64,000 nucleotides of DNA from Prorocentrum cordatum (Eukaryota; Sar; Dinophyceae; Prorocentrales; Prorocentraceae): the NCBI GenBank assembly GCA_963575745.1, contig CAUYUJ010012191.1, positions 383,034 to 447,033 of the forward strand, in the 5' to 3' direction. Positions 10,075 through 21,295 of this stretch are shown in pieces; position 1 is the stretch's first letter, and each line of letters opens with the position of its first letter. A program made the position numbers and the translations under genes. Below the pieces are notes generated by a model that ran no database searches, was not told the DNA's origin, and saw only the letters and a program-made list of their open reading frames with translations.

Positions 10075-10247
10075 CAGTCAAAAACCCTAGTAAGGACGCG
10101 CGACTTTGCTCAGGGTACCCTTGCGTCCTTGCTCTTCCTTGCTCCTGCGTCCTTGGGGTTTTCGTCGTCCGCCGCCCCCCAAATCCCAACTTCGGCTTCC
10201 AAGGGTCTTGCGTCCTTACCGCGCGTCCTTGTTAGGGTTTTTGACTG
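10075..10247. mobile_element. 173-bp terminal-inverted-repeat element with CATA duplication
   Basis: The left end CAGTCAAAAACCCTAGTAAG continues into GACGCGCG. The right end reversed is CAGTCAAAAACCCTAACAAG then GACGCGCG, so about 28 bp with two mismatches. The 4-bp repeat CATA flanks it at 10071-10074 and 10248-10251. The interior repeats GCGTCCTTG several times. Non-autonomous. Confidence 0.75.
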
Positions 10248-10386
10248 CATAATGCCCCCCCAGACCTGGGGAGAGGCAGGGTGCGCTGGATATGTGATTC
10301 TATGCCGGCTCGGTGGGGCCCGAGGGGCGGCGCGCCGCTCAGGCACGCCCGCCTGAGTGGCCGAAAGCTCTTCCCAAGGGGCAGGC

Positions 10387-10562
10387 AGGAGGAGGAGGAG
10401 GAGGAGGAGGAGGAGGAGGAGGAGGAGGGGGAGGAGGAGGAGAGGGAGGAGGAGGAGGAGGAGTAGGAGGAGGAGGAGGAGGAGGAGGAGGAGGAGGGAG
10501 GGAGGAGGAGGAGGGGGAGGAGGAGGAGGAGGAGGAGGCGGAGGAGGAGGAGGAGGAGGAGA
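10387..10562. repeat. AGG trinucleotide tract
   Basis: About 58 AGG triplets with GGG and TAG interruptions. Confidence 0.95.
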
Positions 10563-12839
10563 GGGATGTCGCCCAGCCTAGCATTTGCCCTTATCGACGC
10601 GGAGAGTCTCCGAAGCGTTTTCGCGGTCGTGTGTTCGATGCCCAGGGGGTATGTCAAGAGGTGTCTTGCTCTGGGCGAGGGCGTGGAGCATCGCATCCAG
10701 AGACCACCCTACAGGGTGGCCCTACCCTTCCTGTGTGTGCGGGGTGCATGTTTTCAGCGTGCCGCCAGAGTAACGCGTGCTTCTGACTCGTGGGGGCGCC
10801 GAGGCAGCAGGCAGAATCTAAGGGGGACGGCAGGACTTCGCAGGGGGATCTTGGTAACCTACCCTTTGCAGCAGCGATCATAACGTCCAATTCTTGACCG
10901 AGTCTCTGTAAAGGGGTTTGGGAGTCGAGGTTGTTGCGCTCGACTGTCGACTCATTCGAATGGCCCGCTGGTATCTGAACATTATTCAGCTTGGCCTCGC
11001 TCTCTGCGGACTCATGAAAAATGCGCTTTCAGGTCCACGACCGTCGTGGATCGTTGCGCCCTTAGTTGATGCTGGTTTGCTCATCTCGCGATCGCTGGTC
11101 GCAATCGCAGGGTTTACCAATCACGTCTTGGTCTATCGCGCATCTGGTCGAACCGATTGACCCACCATCCTTTGGTAGTTATGCAGGTACGCACGATGTT
11201 GGTTTGTGATCTTGTGTAGTAAGCTTGCTAAGACCTCACCCGCAGTACCCTTTCCGACGCCAAGGTCGCAACGTGGCATTGGGCCAGCAGCCTGTAGTAC
11301 TCGAGTTCACCATCGGACCAGACTTCAAAAGCATCATGATGGAGATACAGAAGGCGCCTGGGGCGAATTCGGACCATACTGGTGATCCAAGCATTCGGTC
11401 ATACTGCTCGTTAGCTGGCTCATTCCTTGATCTTTTCGTGTGTGTCCAGATGCAGGGCCCCGCTAGCTATGTCGAACATTCTGTGTTGCGCGCAGTGTAT
11501 TCGTGGCCAGGTAGTTCAAGCGCAGTGTTGCCATGACTAGACGCACTCATACCCCTGATCGCGCCCGGCTGCTCTTTTCCTGGAGGTGAGTCGGTCTTTC
11601 TGGAGGGGGCGCCACAGCGACGCTCAGCCATACAGAAACGCAGGGATAGCCAAGATTCTGCTTGCAGGGCGTGGTCGTTCTGTAATTGTGGAGCCGAGGC
11701 CAGCGGCGTGGATAGGCTCGAGTGGCTGAAGCTCTTGGCGCAGACCTGTTCCCAGGGGTGGCGCGGGCAGACTCGCATCGTTGTCGGGCGGAAGCCGCCG
11801 GGCGCTTCGCAGAATAGACTCGCGCCGCTCATCCGCTCGAAGCATTGCCGCCACAAGGCGTGAACAGACAAATGGTGTGAATCAACACAGCGTGGATCCT
11901 GTACTCGAAGTGCTCGCGTCAGATCAGAGCATCTTGGCGACGAGCGATGGTACGGGGAGGGGGATGTTTCTTGCGCTTGGATGCCCTGTTCTCATCCACT
12001 AGCCAGTCCAATGTTGTCCAAGTCCCAAATTGTAGGGTCGCGCTAACTCTCCCTGGTGCTTCCGCAGGTGCGGTGTGCAGCGAAGGGGCTTCGATGCTTG
12101 GGGACCGCGTTCCGTTACCCTTGGGGAGCAGGGCAGGCTGAGGGGTTGGCGGCACTCTTTTTGGACATCCTCGGAAAAGGGGAACTCCACGTGTTCTGGC
12201 CAGGCACGCCAAGTCCAGGCGAGCAATTGCTACTCGAAGTCATGCTGTTATGCTCGACGGTCGCATCTCCGAGCCCAGCTTTGGACTCGGACATCGTCGT
12301 ACGCAATTTCCGCATCAACCATTCAGTTTCCAAGCGGGCTATTCCCCCCCCCCGCCACAAGCCAATGTGATGCTGTCATGCGCGTATTGTATGCCTCGGT
12401 GGTGGCCCCAGGCATTCTCCAAGAGACTCGCCGACTCCGTGTCCACGAAGATCATCATCGACCAGCAGTGCAAGGGATGCAGCAGGTTCGTGTTGCGGGT
12501 CGGAAGAGGTGTCGTGCTGTGGGACAAGCCGAGCATGATGGCGCATCGAGACAATCCGTTCGAGACCTTCGAGTCTTCGCGGAATTTTGTCATGGAGACT
12601 ATCAAAGAGAGAATGCCCACCTTGTTGCGGGCCACTAGGAAGCCACCTTGAGGAGGAGCTAGCAGACCCGCACAAATCTGCGTGAATCCGTTGACGGGCA
12701 TTGTGATTCAAGCGGTTTGCGCCATTCCGCCAAACCCCACGAGAGTGAGTTCGTCAAGAGTCGCGCCACCGTGCTTGGCCTGTAGGTCAGGAGCCTCGGA
12801 TATGCATATCAGGGTTTCCTGGGACGCGTTTCAAGGGCC
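10563..12839. other. 2.3 kb of ordinary-complexity sequence, function unknown
   Basis: The longest stretch in the left half without simple repeats. It contains a plus-strand frame at 12250-12651 that holds C-x2-C (CAYC) and QCKGC pairs and a regular mix of residues toward its end, but I recognise no family. Frames at 10918-11160 and 11225-11536 are also unrecognised. Unspliced exons of a host gene cannot be excluded. Confidence 0.35.
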
Positions 12840-13400
12840 CCTTTGGGGGGGCTTTTGGGAGCATCTGATTAGCTTTTGGGGCCTCTCGGGGGCCTCTTGG
12901 GGCCTCTTGGGTGCCTCTTGGAAGCCTCGCGGGGGCGCCTCGGGGGCCCCTGGGGGGCCCGTGGGGCCATCGCGGCGGGAAGACTCGAGATGTCAGTTCG
13001 CACTGCCCCTGTTGGGCCGCTCCTGGGCTCCCAGGCAGTCCTAGGGGCCCCTGGGGCCGTCTTGGGGCCCTCTTGTGCCCTCTTGGAGTTCCACTGGGCC
13101 GCCTCCTGGGGGCCTCGCGGGGCCGTCTTGGGACGATCTTGGGGGCTCCTTTGGCCGTGGTGGACGCTGTCAAAACGAAAAAGGCGCGTCTGTCGAACAC
13201 GCACGTTTTTCCGGGGGGATTGGGCGATATGCACTCCTGTTGGTTCTCCCGGCGGCCCTCTGGCACCCCCTTTGGGCCTTTCTGGGGGCCTCGTAGGCCG
13301 TCTTGAAGCCATCTTGGGCCGTCGCGGGGCGAACCCTTTGCCGTCTCGACGCTCTCTCGGTTTGCCTCGGCACTCGTTTGGGCCGTCTCGGGGCGTTTCT
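12840..13400 (+). repeat. Degenerate GGCCNTCTTGG minisatellite array
   Basis: Units of 11-12 bp such as GGGGCCTCTTGG, GGGGCCGTCTTGG and GGGGGCCTCGCGG repeat across about 560 bp, interrupted at about 13155-13245 by a T/A-richer spacer. The near-12-bp period keeps several frames open on both strands. Confidence 0.85.
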
Positions 13401-13488
13401 CGGAGGCACCCGGAGAGCTCCCATGGGGAGCACTGCGGTGTTTGGCTCCAGGGGAGGGGGGACAGCCAGTCATCTCTCACGCCGTCTC

Positions 13489-13649
13489 ACCCTGTAGGGG
13501 GCCACATGTGAACCCTACCCCTACCCCCCACGATTTCTGGGAGGGTGGTGTTCACTTCATTCGGGACCTCCCGAGCGAAGTGAACCCCACCCTCCCCCTC
13601 AGAAATCGTGGGGGGTAGGGGTAGGGTTCGCATGTGGCCCCCTACCCTG
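13489..13649. mobile_element. 160-bp near-perfect palindrome (foldback element)
   Basis: The left arm begins CCCTGTAGGGGGCCACATG and runs through ACCCCTACCCCCCACGATTT to about GTTCACTTCATTCGGG. The right arm returns the same sequence in reverse complement up to CCCCCTACCC. The arms are about 75 bp with roughly six differences, and the loop is only a few bases. It could be a foldback element or a two-armed hairpin with an unknown role. Confidence 0.75.
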
Positions 13650-14024
13650 GGCGAGAGAGGGCCGGCGGATTGGAGGAGCATGGTCTCTTTCGAGATGTCG
13701 TGTGAGTACCCGGTTGTGCCAGGCGAGTTGTTTTGTAAAACATGGCCTTTGCTTTGGATGCGTGCCCTGAGTGGTGCGATCAAGCAGTCCAGTGTCGTGT
13801 ACTGCAGTCCTATACTCTGATGGTGCCCCCCCCGGTGTAGACGAAGTGGATGTCGTTGCTCTTCTTCCTTCGCCAACACCTTCTGTGTCCGAGAGGCTCA
13901 ATCCCCGCTGGAGCCATGCATCCCTGACAGAAGCGCTATGTCGCTCCTGTACGTTGTGGTATGCCATGAGGGTCGCGGTGGACTTCCTCGGCTAGGTTCA
14001 GGCCTGGGCTTGGAGTAGACTTTC

Positions 14025-14225
14025 GATTGGGATCGGAGGGGGGAGAAGCGACACCAACACCAACAGGGGGGCCACCTCCAGCGAGGAGGTCCACGATGCC
14101 TCCCCGAGCTGGAGGCTGGGGATGTCTCGAGCGAGGGGGGGGGCCACACCACCAGGGAGACCTCCCTTTCTCCTCGCATCTCCTCGCCCTGGTGGTGTTG
14201 GTGTCGCCTTTCCTTGTCCCTATTC
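14025..14225. mobile_element. About 201-bp inverted-repeat element
   Basis: The core GCGACACCAACACCA at about 14047 is mirrored by TGGTGTTGGTGTCGC at about 14192. The similarity extends outward (GATTGGGATCGGAGG against GAATAGGGACAAGG) and inward (ACAGGG against CCAGGG). Ends are therefore approximate. Non-coding. Confidence 0.5.
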
Positions 14226-14678
14226 GGAAGGCGACGGCGAGGGACGCCGCCGACGGCAACAACGGAACAGGGGAGGGACAGAGGCAGGAGGGCCGGATTG
14301 GGTGGGGGGAGAGGAGGAGGGTTTCCTCGTCCTCGTTTGCCGAGGGGGGGCACTCCTCTTCCTTGAACGACATTGATCTTCGGCTTTGGAAATGCTGCGG
14401 TTACATTGTCAGCACGCGTCCAGCACGTTGACTGGGGGGAAGGGGAGGGGGAGGATGGGAATGGGGATGGGGGAGCGGGCGACTAGGGGAGGGTGAGAGG
14501 GGGCATGGAGAGAGAGTGGGGGGGAGTTACCAGGATGAGGGACGCCCGCGATGTGTGTATAGATTATGCATTCCCGCCGTGCTGGCTGACCACTGTACGA
14601 CGCTGCCGCGAATTCGAGGGGCTGACTTGTCTGCCGCACCTTGGCATCGTCAGAGCGAGGACTCACGAGGAGGCGAAA

Positions 14679-14741
14679 GGAAGAGGAGGAGGAGGAGGAG
14701 GAGGAGGAGGAGGAGGAGGAGGAGGAGGAGGAGGAGGAGAG
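14679..14741. repeat. AGG trinucleotide tract
   Basis: About 20 AGG triplets. Confidence 0.95.
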
Positions 14742-16437
14742 GAACGAGGGCGATGACGGAGGAGGTGGGAGGGAGAAGGAGGGTGAAGGGTGAAGGAAAA
14801 GCAGGAGGCGGCACGGGTTGACGGTGGGTTTGTCGGGGCGCCCTCAGCACAAGCATGCGGCACGCTCTGTGGCGGTGCGGCCACGAGGGTCGTGCTGAGC
14901 TGCGGGGCTTTGGCCCCGATGGGGTCGCAGGCCCTCCGCCCCTGCTCGCGGGGTCCTGCGGCTGCCTTGGCCCAGCAGGCGCCCCTGACGCGCCGCATAT
15001 CCCCACCGGCCCACCCTGCGACGACGCAGCAGGGCATTGCCTGGATCAGGGGTGCGCAGGAACAGACAGCGACACCGACGGAGGTCCGCCGTGCCGTCGC
15101 CGGCTCACTGCCCTCTCGTGCCCTCCTCTGTAGGCAGGGGGTCCGCTTCGGGCACGAGGGGCGCCGCGCGGGCCCGGACTGGCGGACGCCTGAGGTCGTC
15201 ACTGCAACACGAAGCCAGGAGTCAACGACGAAGGCCTTCGCTGTGGGATCTGGGCACCTGCAGTGGGACAAGGAGTGGGGTTTCTCCTCTCCAGGCTCGC
15301 CTGTCATACATTACAACGCTATCATCTGGAGGAGCGCGTTCGGTGGTGACTTGAGGGGGTGGTGGTCTCAAACTGGCCCCTCTCCCACCCAAGCATCCCC
15401 GGCCGAAAAGGGTGGGGGGTCCGAAGCGCCCCCTCTCCATGGTGCTGGCAAGCAACAAACGGTGATGACAAAGCGAGGACGAGGAAGAGGAGGACGACGA
15501 CGACGATGACGACGACGGCGGACACCGCCCGACGACCGACCGATGACCGACGAGAGCCGACCTACGACCGACGACGGCGACGACGATGACGACGACCCGC
15601 GCGGGGGGTGTTTGACCCCCCCGCCTTCCGCGAGGGGGGGGGGTCACAGCCACCGTGGTTGTAGAGAGCGGGAGCTCTGTGCGAAGTGGTGGGGTCCAGC
15701 TCGCCGGTTGCTCGGTCGTCTTGTGGGGGGGGGCAAGTGCTCGACGTGTCGAGGGCCGCGTCTCGCTGGAGTCACGTGTCGTTCCTGGCGGCGGTTTAGA
15801 CGCGCGAACAAAGCCAGGAGTCAACGAGCAGGGCGTTCGCTTCGTTGGGCCGTGGAGGAGCTCTTTTCGGCAGATTCGGACAGTTTGTTTCTGATCCATG
15901 AGTCCACCGACGAAACAACATGGAGTCGCGCATCAATCCTCACCGACTGGAGCTCGGCACAACGCCTATCTGGGACATGCGTGGGCGCTCTTGGAGCAGT
16001 CCTGGAGGCATGCCAGTCAGATTTGGTGCCCCTTCTGGGCCTCTCGTGAGCTGACGAGCGAAACTGCGCAAACCGTGGGATTGACATAGCACTCGATGTG
16101 TGAAGGGTCCAGGGGGACATCAGGGCATCCTTGGGAGGCTTCCTCGGCTCCGCAGGGATGCTTTGGCTTTGCCCCCCATTGGACATCATGGTAGAACAGC
16201 TCGGCACACTGTGCGCAATCCTGAAGGTGAACTGGCTGCGTCTGCGGCCATACGGCGGCGGCATTGGATAAAAAACGTCTTCCCGGGGCCCAGGCCCTGG
16301 CGTATTTCCTTCTCCCTCAAGGCGAGGTGGGTGGCCCACGTTTGGCCGCCCATCGGTCGCGAGACCCTGGGCTCCTTATCTTCGGATGCAGCTCCTGGGA
16401 GGTCAAATTCTGATGTTGCCCTGGTCCGAAATCCAGC
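14742..16437. other. Unrecognised sequence with a GAC tract and a short duplication
   Basis: GAC-rich simple sequence occupies about 15480-15600. The phrase AAGCCAGGAGTCAACGA followed by TTCGCT occurs at about 15211 and again at about 15807. No gene recognised. Confidence 0.4.
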
Positions 16438-16439
16438 TT

Positions 16440-16520
16440 GATCCGGCTCAATCCCGCTTAATCTTGCTTAATCTCGCGCAATCCGGCTCAATTCCGCTTA
16501 ATCCGGCTTGATCCGAGGCC
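16440..16520. repeat. 10-bp tandem array, unit AATCCGGCTT
   Basis: About eight decamers, with variants AATCCCGCTT, AATCTTGCTT, AATCTCGCGC and AATTCCGCTT. It has the same period as the array at 1381-1650 but an unrelated unit. Confidence 0.85.
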
Positions 16521-16696
16521 CACTCCCGCGTGACAGCCCCCCAAATGGGGCTTAACCTCCCTTAATCCTTCCGGCGAAGACCTCCCAGTAGTTGCCTCCG
16601 AACTTATCGAAGGCATCCTCATCTACAGCCTCCGCCGTGTTCCCTGCCCCGCTCCTCCCGCTTGTTCCTTCTCTTCCCCCTCCCCGCGCGGGGGCG

Positions 16697-16813
16697 CGGA
16701 GGAGGAGGAGGAGGAGGGGGAGGGGGGAGGAGGGAGGAGGAGGAGGAGGAGGAGGAGGAGGGGAGGAGGAGGGAGGAGGGAGGAGGGAGGAGGAGGAGGA
16801 GGAGAAGGAGAGC
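16697..16813. repeat. GGA trinucleotide tract
   Basis: About 38 GGA/GGG triplets. A CTC tract in the opposite orientation follows at 16928. Confidence 0.95.
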
Positions 16814-16876
16814 CGCGCGCGACCCTCCCGAGGCTTGGGTCAGGGGCGCCCGCGGGCTCGGGAGGTTTCACGCCTT

Positions 16877-17217
16877 GGCATCGCTCGGACGCGTGCCTTT
16901 CCTCCTTGGGCGAGGACACAAGAAGGGCCTCCTCCTCCTCCTCCTCCTCCTCCCTCCTCCTCCTTCCCCCCTCCTCCTCCTCCTCCTCCTCCCCCTCCTC
17001 CTTCCCCCCCCCCCCCCCCTCCTCCTCCTCCCTCCTCTCCTCCTCCTCCTCCTCTCCTCCTCCTCCTCCTCCTCCTTCTCCTCCTCCTCCTCCTCCTCCT
17101 CCTCGGACGTGTGCATTTCTCCTTGGCATCGAGGAGCATCCTTGGCCACTTGGCGAAGAAATCACGCACGAAACAGGCGCAAAAAGCACAGGGAATGGAC
17201 GTCCGAGCGATGGCCAG
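16877..17217. mobile_element. MITE family B copy split by a CTC expansion
   Basis: The left end GGCATCGCTCGGACGCGTGC is at 16877. The body resumes at 17103 with TCGGACGTGTGCATTT and continues to GGACGTCCGAGCGATGGCC at about 17199-17217. Between them lies a CTC tract (16928-17102) of about 58 triplets. The duplicated TCGGACG[C/T]GTGC on both sides suggests duplication of part of the element followed by microsatellite growth. Confidence 0.7.
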
Positions 17218-17225
17218 AAAAGGCG

Positions 17226-17403
17226 TTGTCGGACGATCGGCCAGGATGGAGCTGCGACCGTGGTTGGCGCATCCCGGGCTCCGGCGGGCCCCCTGGCCAC
17301 CGCAGGTTCGCGGAGGTTCCAAAGGCATTGTTGGACGGTCGGCCAGGATGGAGCTGCGGCCATGTCTGGGGCGTCCTGTGCGCGGGCGGGCCCACTGCCA
17401 CGC
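17226..17403. repeat. Tandem duplication, about 103-bp unit
   Basis: CGGCCAGGATGGAGCTGCGRCC recurs in both copies, followed by GCATCCCGGGCTCC-type sequence and GGCGGGCCC then CTGCCA or CTGGCCA. The second copy begins at about 17329. Confidence 0.65.
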
Positions 17404-19060
17404 ACGCAACCGAGGAGAGACACGAGCAGGCTGATGGGAAGGGGAGGGGGGAGGGCTGGCAGCAGGATGGGGCAGGTTCGGACAGGGAGGATGCGCAGAG
17501 AGGGAGCAGGGACGGTCTGATGAACGTGGGGGGGCGTAGCGGGATTCCTATTCTGAGAATGAGGAGCCGGGTGGTGTGGATCGGGCGGGTGGTAATGGGG
17601 GGGGTGGCTCAATTTGGGGGGTGGAGGAGCCCTCGTCTTCACCCCCGAAGGGCAGGCCACCCTCCCTGTCCAGCCGCACGGGAGAAGCGGAGGACAACGG
17701 AAGGTGTCAGGAGGAGGAGGAGGGAAACGGAGGCGATGGCAAGCGAGGGAGAGGAGCATGAGGGCGGGCAGGAGGATCGGAGGAGGAGTTTCACCCATGC
17801 TGGCACCCGGCGCTGAGCTGTGAGCCCCCTTTGTTTTGCCAGAGGTGCTCCAGCACTCTGCGAGGAGCGCCCTCGCGTTTGATTTTCTCTGAATGGCGAC
17901 TCCGTTGTCAGCAGTCTTCCAGTCGCTTCTTCGCAGCGGTGCCCGCTGATAGCAATTCTCAGGACGCCAACGTAATCGCCTCCCTTTTCGCCACTACTCT
18001 TCACAAACGGCTCTGCCCCGATGCAGACAGTCTACCAGTAACGTGAACGTGGGGAGGTCGGGGTGTTCGGATGGGGGTGGATGAGTGGATGGACGGACGG
18101 GGGGTAATAAAATCTGGGATGGAGAGGAGAAGCATGAGAAAGTCATTGGCTAGGCGTTGTGATGCAACAGGATGTGATGCACAAGTGAAGGACAAGAGCA
18201 TGATGTTGGATTGTGATGGTCATCGTGGCTAGTAGCAGCAGGATCAGCAGCGGGAGGAGGAGGAGGTGGAGGAGGAGGCGGAAGAGCAGACGATTATGCA
18301 GCCCACGATGGTGATTTTAGTTAGAATTGGCGGCGATGTTGATACGGAAGAATGTGATGATGAACATGGGCATGGTGTTGAAACAAGCGAAGAAGGATGA
18401 GGTGCAGGTGGGTAGGAGGAGCATGATCAGGTTCATGATGATGATGGTGAGGTGGAGGTGCAGAAGCAGCAGGATAGGAGCATGCAGGAGCAGGGGGAGC
18501 AGGGGGAGACAGTGTTGGGCGGGGGAGGGGGGTGATGGAGGGCGAGGAGGAGAAGGGCAAGGGAAGATACGAGGAGGATGGGGGGATGGGAATGGGAGGA
18601 GCGCGTGGGTCCCCGGTCGATCTGGCGACACGTGGGTGGGCCCTGCCTCTGCCTTGGCAGTCGTGGCCCGACCTGGCCCGAATGCTGATCTGTGGGAGGC
18701 ATCGACCCCGCTCGGCCCAAGGCTGCACGGACGCTGAGCGCCGACCTCGCGTGGCCCCAGACTGCCTTGGGGGGACGAGCTGGGGCGTGCTCGTGTGCCC
18801 CTGCCCTCGCGCGGTTGCGGCGGCCATGGGCGGGCCGTTGACCCGCCGCGGCACGCGACAGGCGGCTGCACCGAGGGCGCCCTGGGGCGTGCCTCCCTGC
18901 ATCCTCCCTGCCCCGCCCCAGCGTGCAGCGGCGGCGGGGCCACGGTCTGGCCCCTTTGGCTCGCCGCGGGCGCTTCTGCCAGGGGGTTGCCGCGGAGCTG
19001 CGTGTGCGGCGCTGCGCTGTTTCTGTTCTGGAGGCTCTTTCACCGAGAAGACGGGGGAGA
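17404..19060. other. Unrecognised G-rich sequence
   Basis: GGA-rich but imperfect composition at 17430-17800 and 18240-18620. A GATGGTGATG-type A/T/G-rich patch lies at 18310-18460. No motif or structural RNA recognised. Confidence 0.4.
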
Positions 19061-19104
19061 AGGTGGAGGAGGAGGAGGAGGAGGAGGAGGAGGAGGCGGA
19101 GGAG
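19061..19104. repeat. Short GGA tract
   Basis: About 12 GGA triplets. Confidence 0.9.
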
Positions 19105-19385
19105 CCTGGGGGAGGGGGAGGGGAGGAACGACATCGAGGATTCATGTGCTTGGACAGTTTTGTCGCCTTCTTTTGTGGGGGGGGGCTTCTGCAACGCTCA
19201 GGGTTCTGGAGACGTGAGTATGTTCGAATCGGAATTCCAGCCGGATCGCGCCCAGGGTGAAGTCCAGAGGCCGACTTTGAGGGGAGGAGGTGTAAGTTAG
19301 GAGGAGCCAGTTGCAGGAAGAAGGGTGATGTGGAGGAAGAGGAGGTGATTACGAAGAGGGTGGAACACGGGTTGTGCGACACCAG

Positions 19386-19790
19386 CTGATGGCAATTGAA
19401 ATGTCAGTACGTTTGCTGCGGCTTCATGCTCAAATGTGGGTCCGTTTGCTGCTGAGTGATATTGCTACCATGGTTTGCTGCAGCTGGTGGAAGCTGTTCA
19501 ACTTTGCGTGCGTTCGTTACCGTTGAAGTATGGTTATTTTGCTACCCCTGGCAATTGAAGTGTGAGTACGTTTGCTGTTGATTGCGTTTGCTACCGTGAT
19601 GTGGTGCAGCTACTGGTAGCTCGTGAAATGCGGGTACGTTTGATGCCTTCCGCGGTTGACATATGAGTCGTTCGCTGCCCGTGGCAATTGAAATGTGGAC
19701 ACATCTGCTTTGCTGCTGAGTGCGTTTGCTACCCTGGTGTGGTGTGGCTGCAGGTAGCTGTTGTGCGTTTGCTGCCCGTGGCGACTGATT
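19386..19790. repeat. Minisatellite of about 130-160 bp units
   Basis: GGCAATTGAARTGTG recurs at about 19391, 19550 and 19683, each followed by ACGTTTGCTG and TGCGTTTGCTACC then GTGGTG. Units are diverged and unequal in length. Confidence 0.65.
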
Positions 19791-19879
19791 TCTGAAAATG
19801 GGCGTCCCGCTAGGGACTTCCTCAAAACACCGGCTCCACAAGGAGCTTCGAATCATCATTATCTCGGAACCGCTCACGG

Positions 19880-20215
19880 AGAGCCTCGGAACGGCCCCAC
19901 AGCCCCCAGAGAGCTTCAAGACGGCCCCGGAGAGTCCCCGAAGGCCCCCCAGGGGGCCCTCAAAGGCCCCCAAGAGTTCTCGAAGAGGCCCCCAACAGCC
20001 GCCCAGAGGCCGCCCCTGGGGACCCCTCAAAGCGCCCCAAGAGACCCCGAGGCCGCCCGACGAGGCCCCGGGATTGTGTAACAGAGCCCCAAGACAGTCC
20101 CAGAGAACCCTTAGACACCCCAAGAGAGCCCCCACAGAACCTCGAGACGAGACCGGACAGTCCAAGAGGGTCACAGAGGCCTCCAAGAGATTCCCGAAAT
20201 GTTCCCACAGAGGGC
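19880..20215 (-). repeat. Degenerate GGCCNTCTTGG array, minus orientation
   Basis: Read on the plus strand as CCCCAGAGAGCC, CAAGACGGCCCC and CAAGAGAGCCCC units of about 12 bp. Confidence 0.75.
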
Positions 20216-20249
20216 CCCACAGGAACGAAGCGAGGGGGGGTCCCGCCTC

Positions 20250-20460
20250 GTTCCTCCTCGTACATGTCTTCTTTCATCTCTTCCTCCTCGTCCTTGTACT
20301 TGTCTTCCTGCTCGTTGTCCTCCTGCTCCCCTCGCTGCCCTCCCCGTCATCCACGCTGTCATCCTCGTCTTCCGCCGCCTTGTCGTCGCCATTATCCTTG
20401 CTTTTTTTCCCACCCATGATCCCAAACGGACAAAATCGGCGTTCCTCGTTCTTGTCCGAT
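20250..20460. repeat. Segmental duplication, copy 1
   Basis: About 210 bp share CTCTTCCTCCTCGTCCT, TGCTCCCCTCGC, GCCCTCCCCGTCATCCACGCTG (in pieces), GCCGCCTTGTCG and AAAATCGG...CGTTCTTGTCCGAT with 21296-21501. Both are followed by A/G-rich sequence beginning a few bases later. Confidence 0.75.
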
Positions 20461-20554
20461 TAGGCTAATGGAAAAAGGGACGCTTCTCTCGAGAAATCTT
20501 CGACAAAATCGGCTCCCGAAATGACTCCGAACCAGCATGTGTCTTGGAATCGCT

Positions 20555-20850
20555 CCTGGTAGGCTTCAAAAAGACCCAGGAGAGCTCCCAAAGGCCTTCT
20601 AGGGTACCCCAACAGCGTCCCGAGGGGGCCCCAAGATGGCGCCCATAGGCCCCCAAAGAGCGCCCGAAGAGGCCCCAAGATGGTGCCAAGATGGCGCCCA
20701 GATGGCGCCAAGATCGCCTGAGACAGCCCCCCACACAGAACCCTAAGGCATGCCCAGACAGCCCAAGAAGACCCCAGTAGCCTCCAGGAGGACCCCGACA
20801 GGCCCCCAAGAGGCCACCAGCATGCCACCCGGACGGCCCCTGCAGCCCAC
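20555..20850 (-). repeat. Degenerate GGCCNTCTTGG array, minus orientation
   Basis: CCCCAAGATGGCGCC and CAGATGGCGCCAAGATGG units alternate with CCCCCAAGAGG. Same family as 19880-20215. Confidence 0.75.
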
Positions 20851-20935
20851 AGGGTAGCCTCAAAAGATCACGAGGACCCCTCTCTTCTTCGACGGCCTCT
20901 TCGTCGGGCTCTTTACCGTCCTTCGTCGTCATCAT

Positions 20936-20965
20936 TACCATCATCAGCATCACCACCATCATCAC

Positions 20966-21010
<45 letters not shown>

Positions 21011-21240
21011 TATCATCAGCATCATCATCATCATCACCATCATCATCATCGTCATCATCATCATCGTCATCGTCATCGTCATCGTCATCATCATCATCAT
21101 CAGCAGCATCATCATCAGCATCATCATCAGCAGCAGCATCATCATCGTCATCATCATCATGATCATGATCATGATGATGATGATCATCATCACCATCATC
21201 ATCATCATCATCATCATCATCGTCGTCGTCGTCGTCGTCG
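20936..21240. repeat. ATC trinucleotide array with GTC end
   Basis: About 80 ATC triplets with GTC, AGC, ACC and GAT variants. It ends in about ten GTC triplets followed by a CTCTCTCT run. Minus-strand poly-Asp and poly-Met frames here are artefacts. Confidence 0.95.
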
Positions 21241-21295
21241 TCGTCCTTCTCTCTCTCTCTCTTCTCATCCTCCTCATCCTCCGCATCTTCCCTCC

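Noticed and set aside
10225-10245. GTTAGGGTTTTTG as telomeric repeat
   Set aside because: A single occurrence that is part of a transposon terminal repeat, with no tandem TTTAGGG units.
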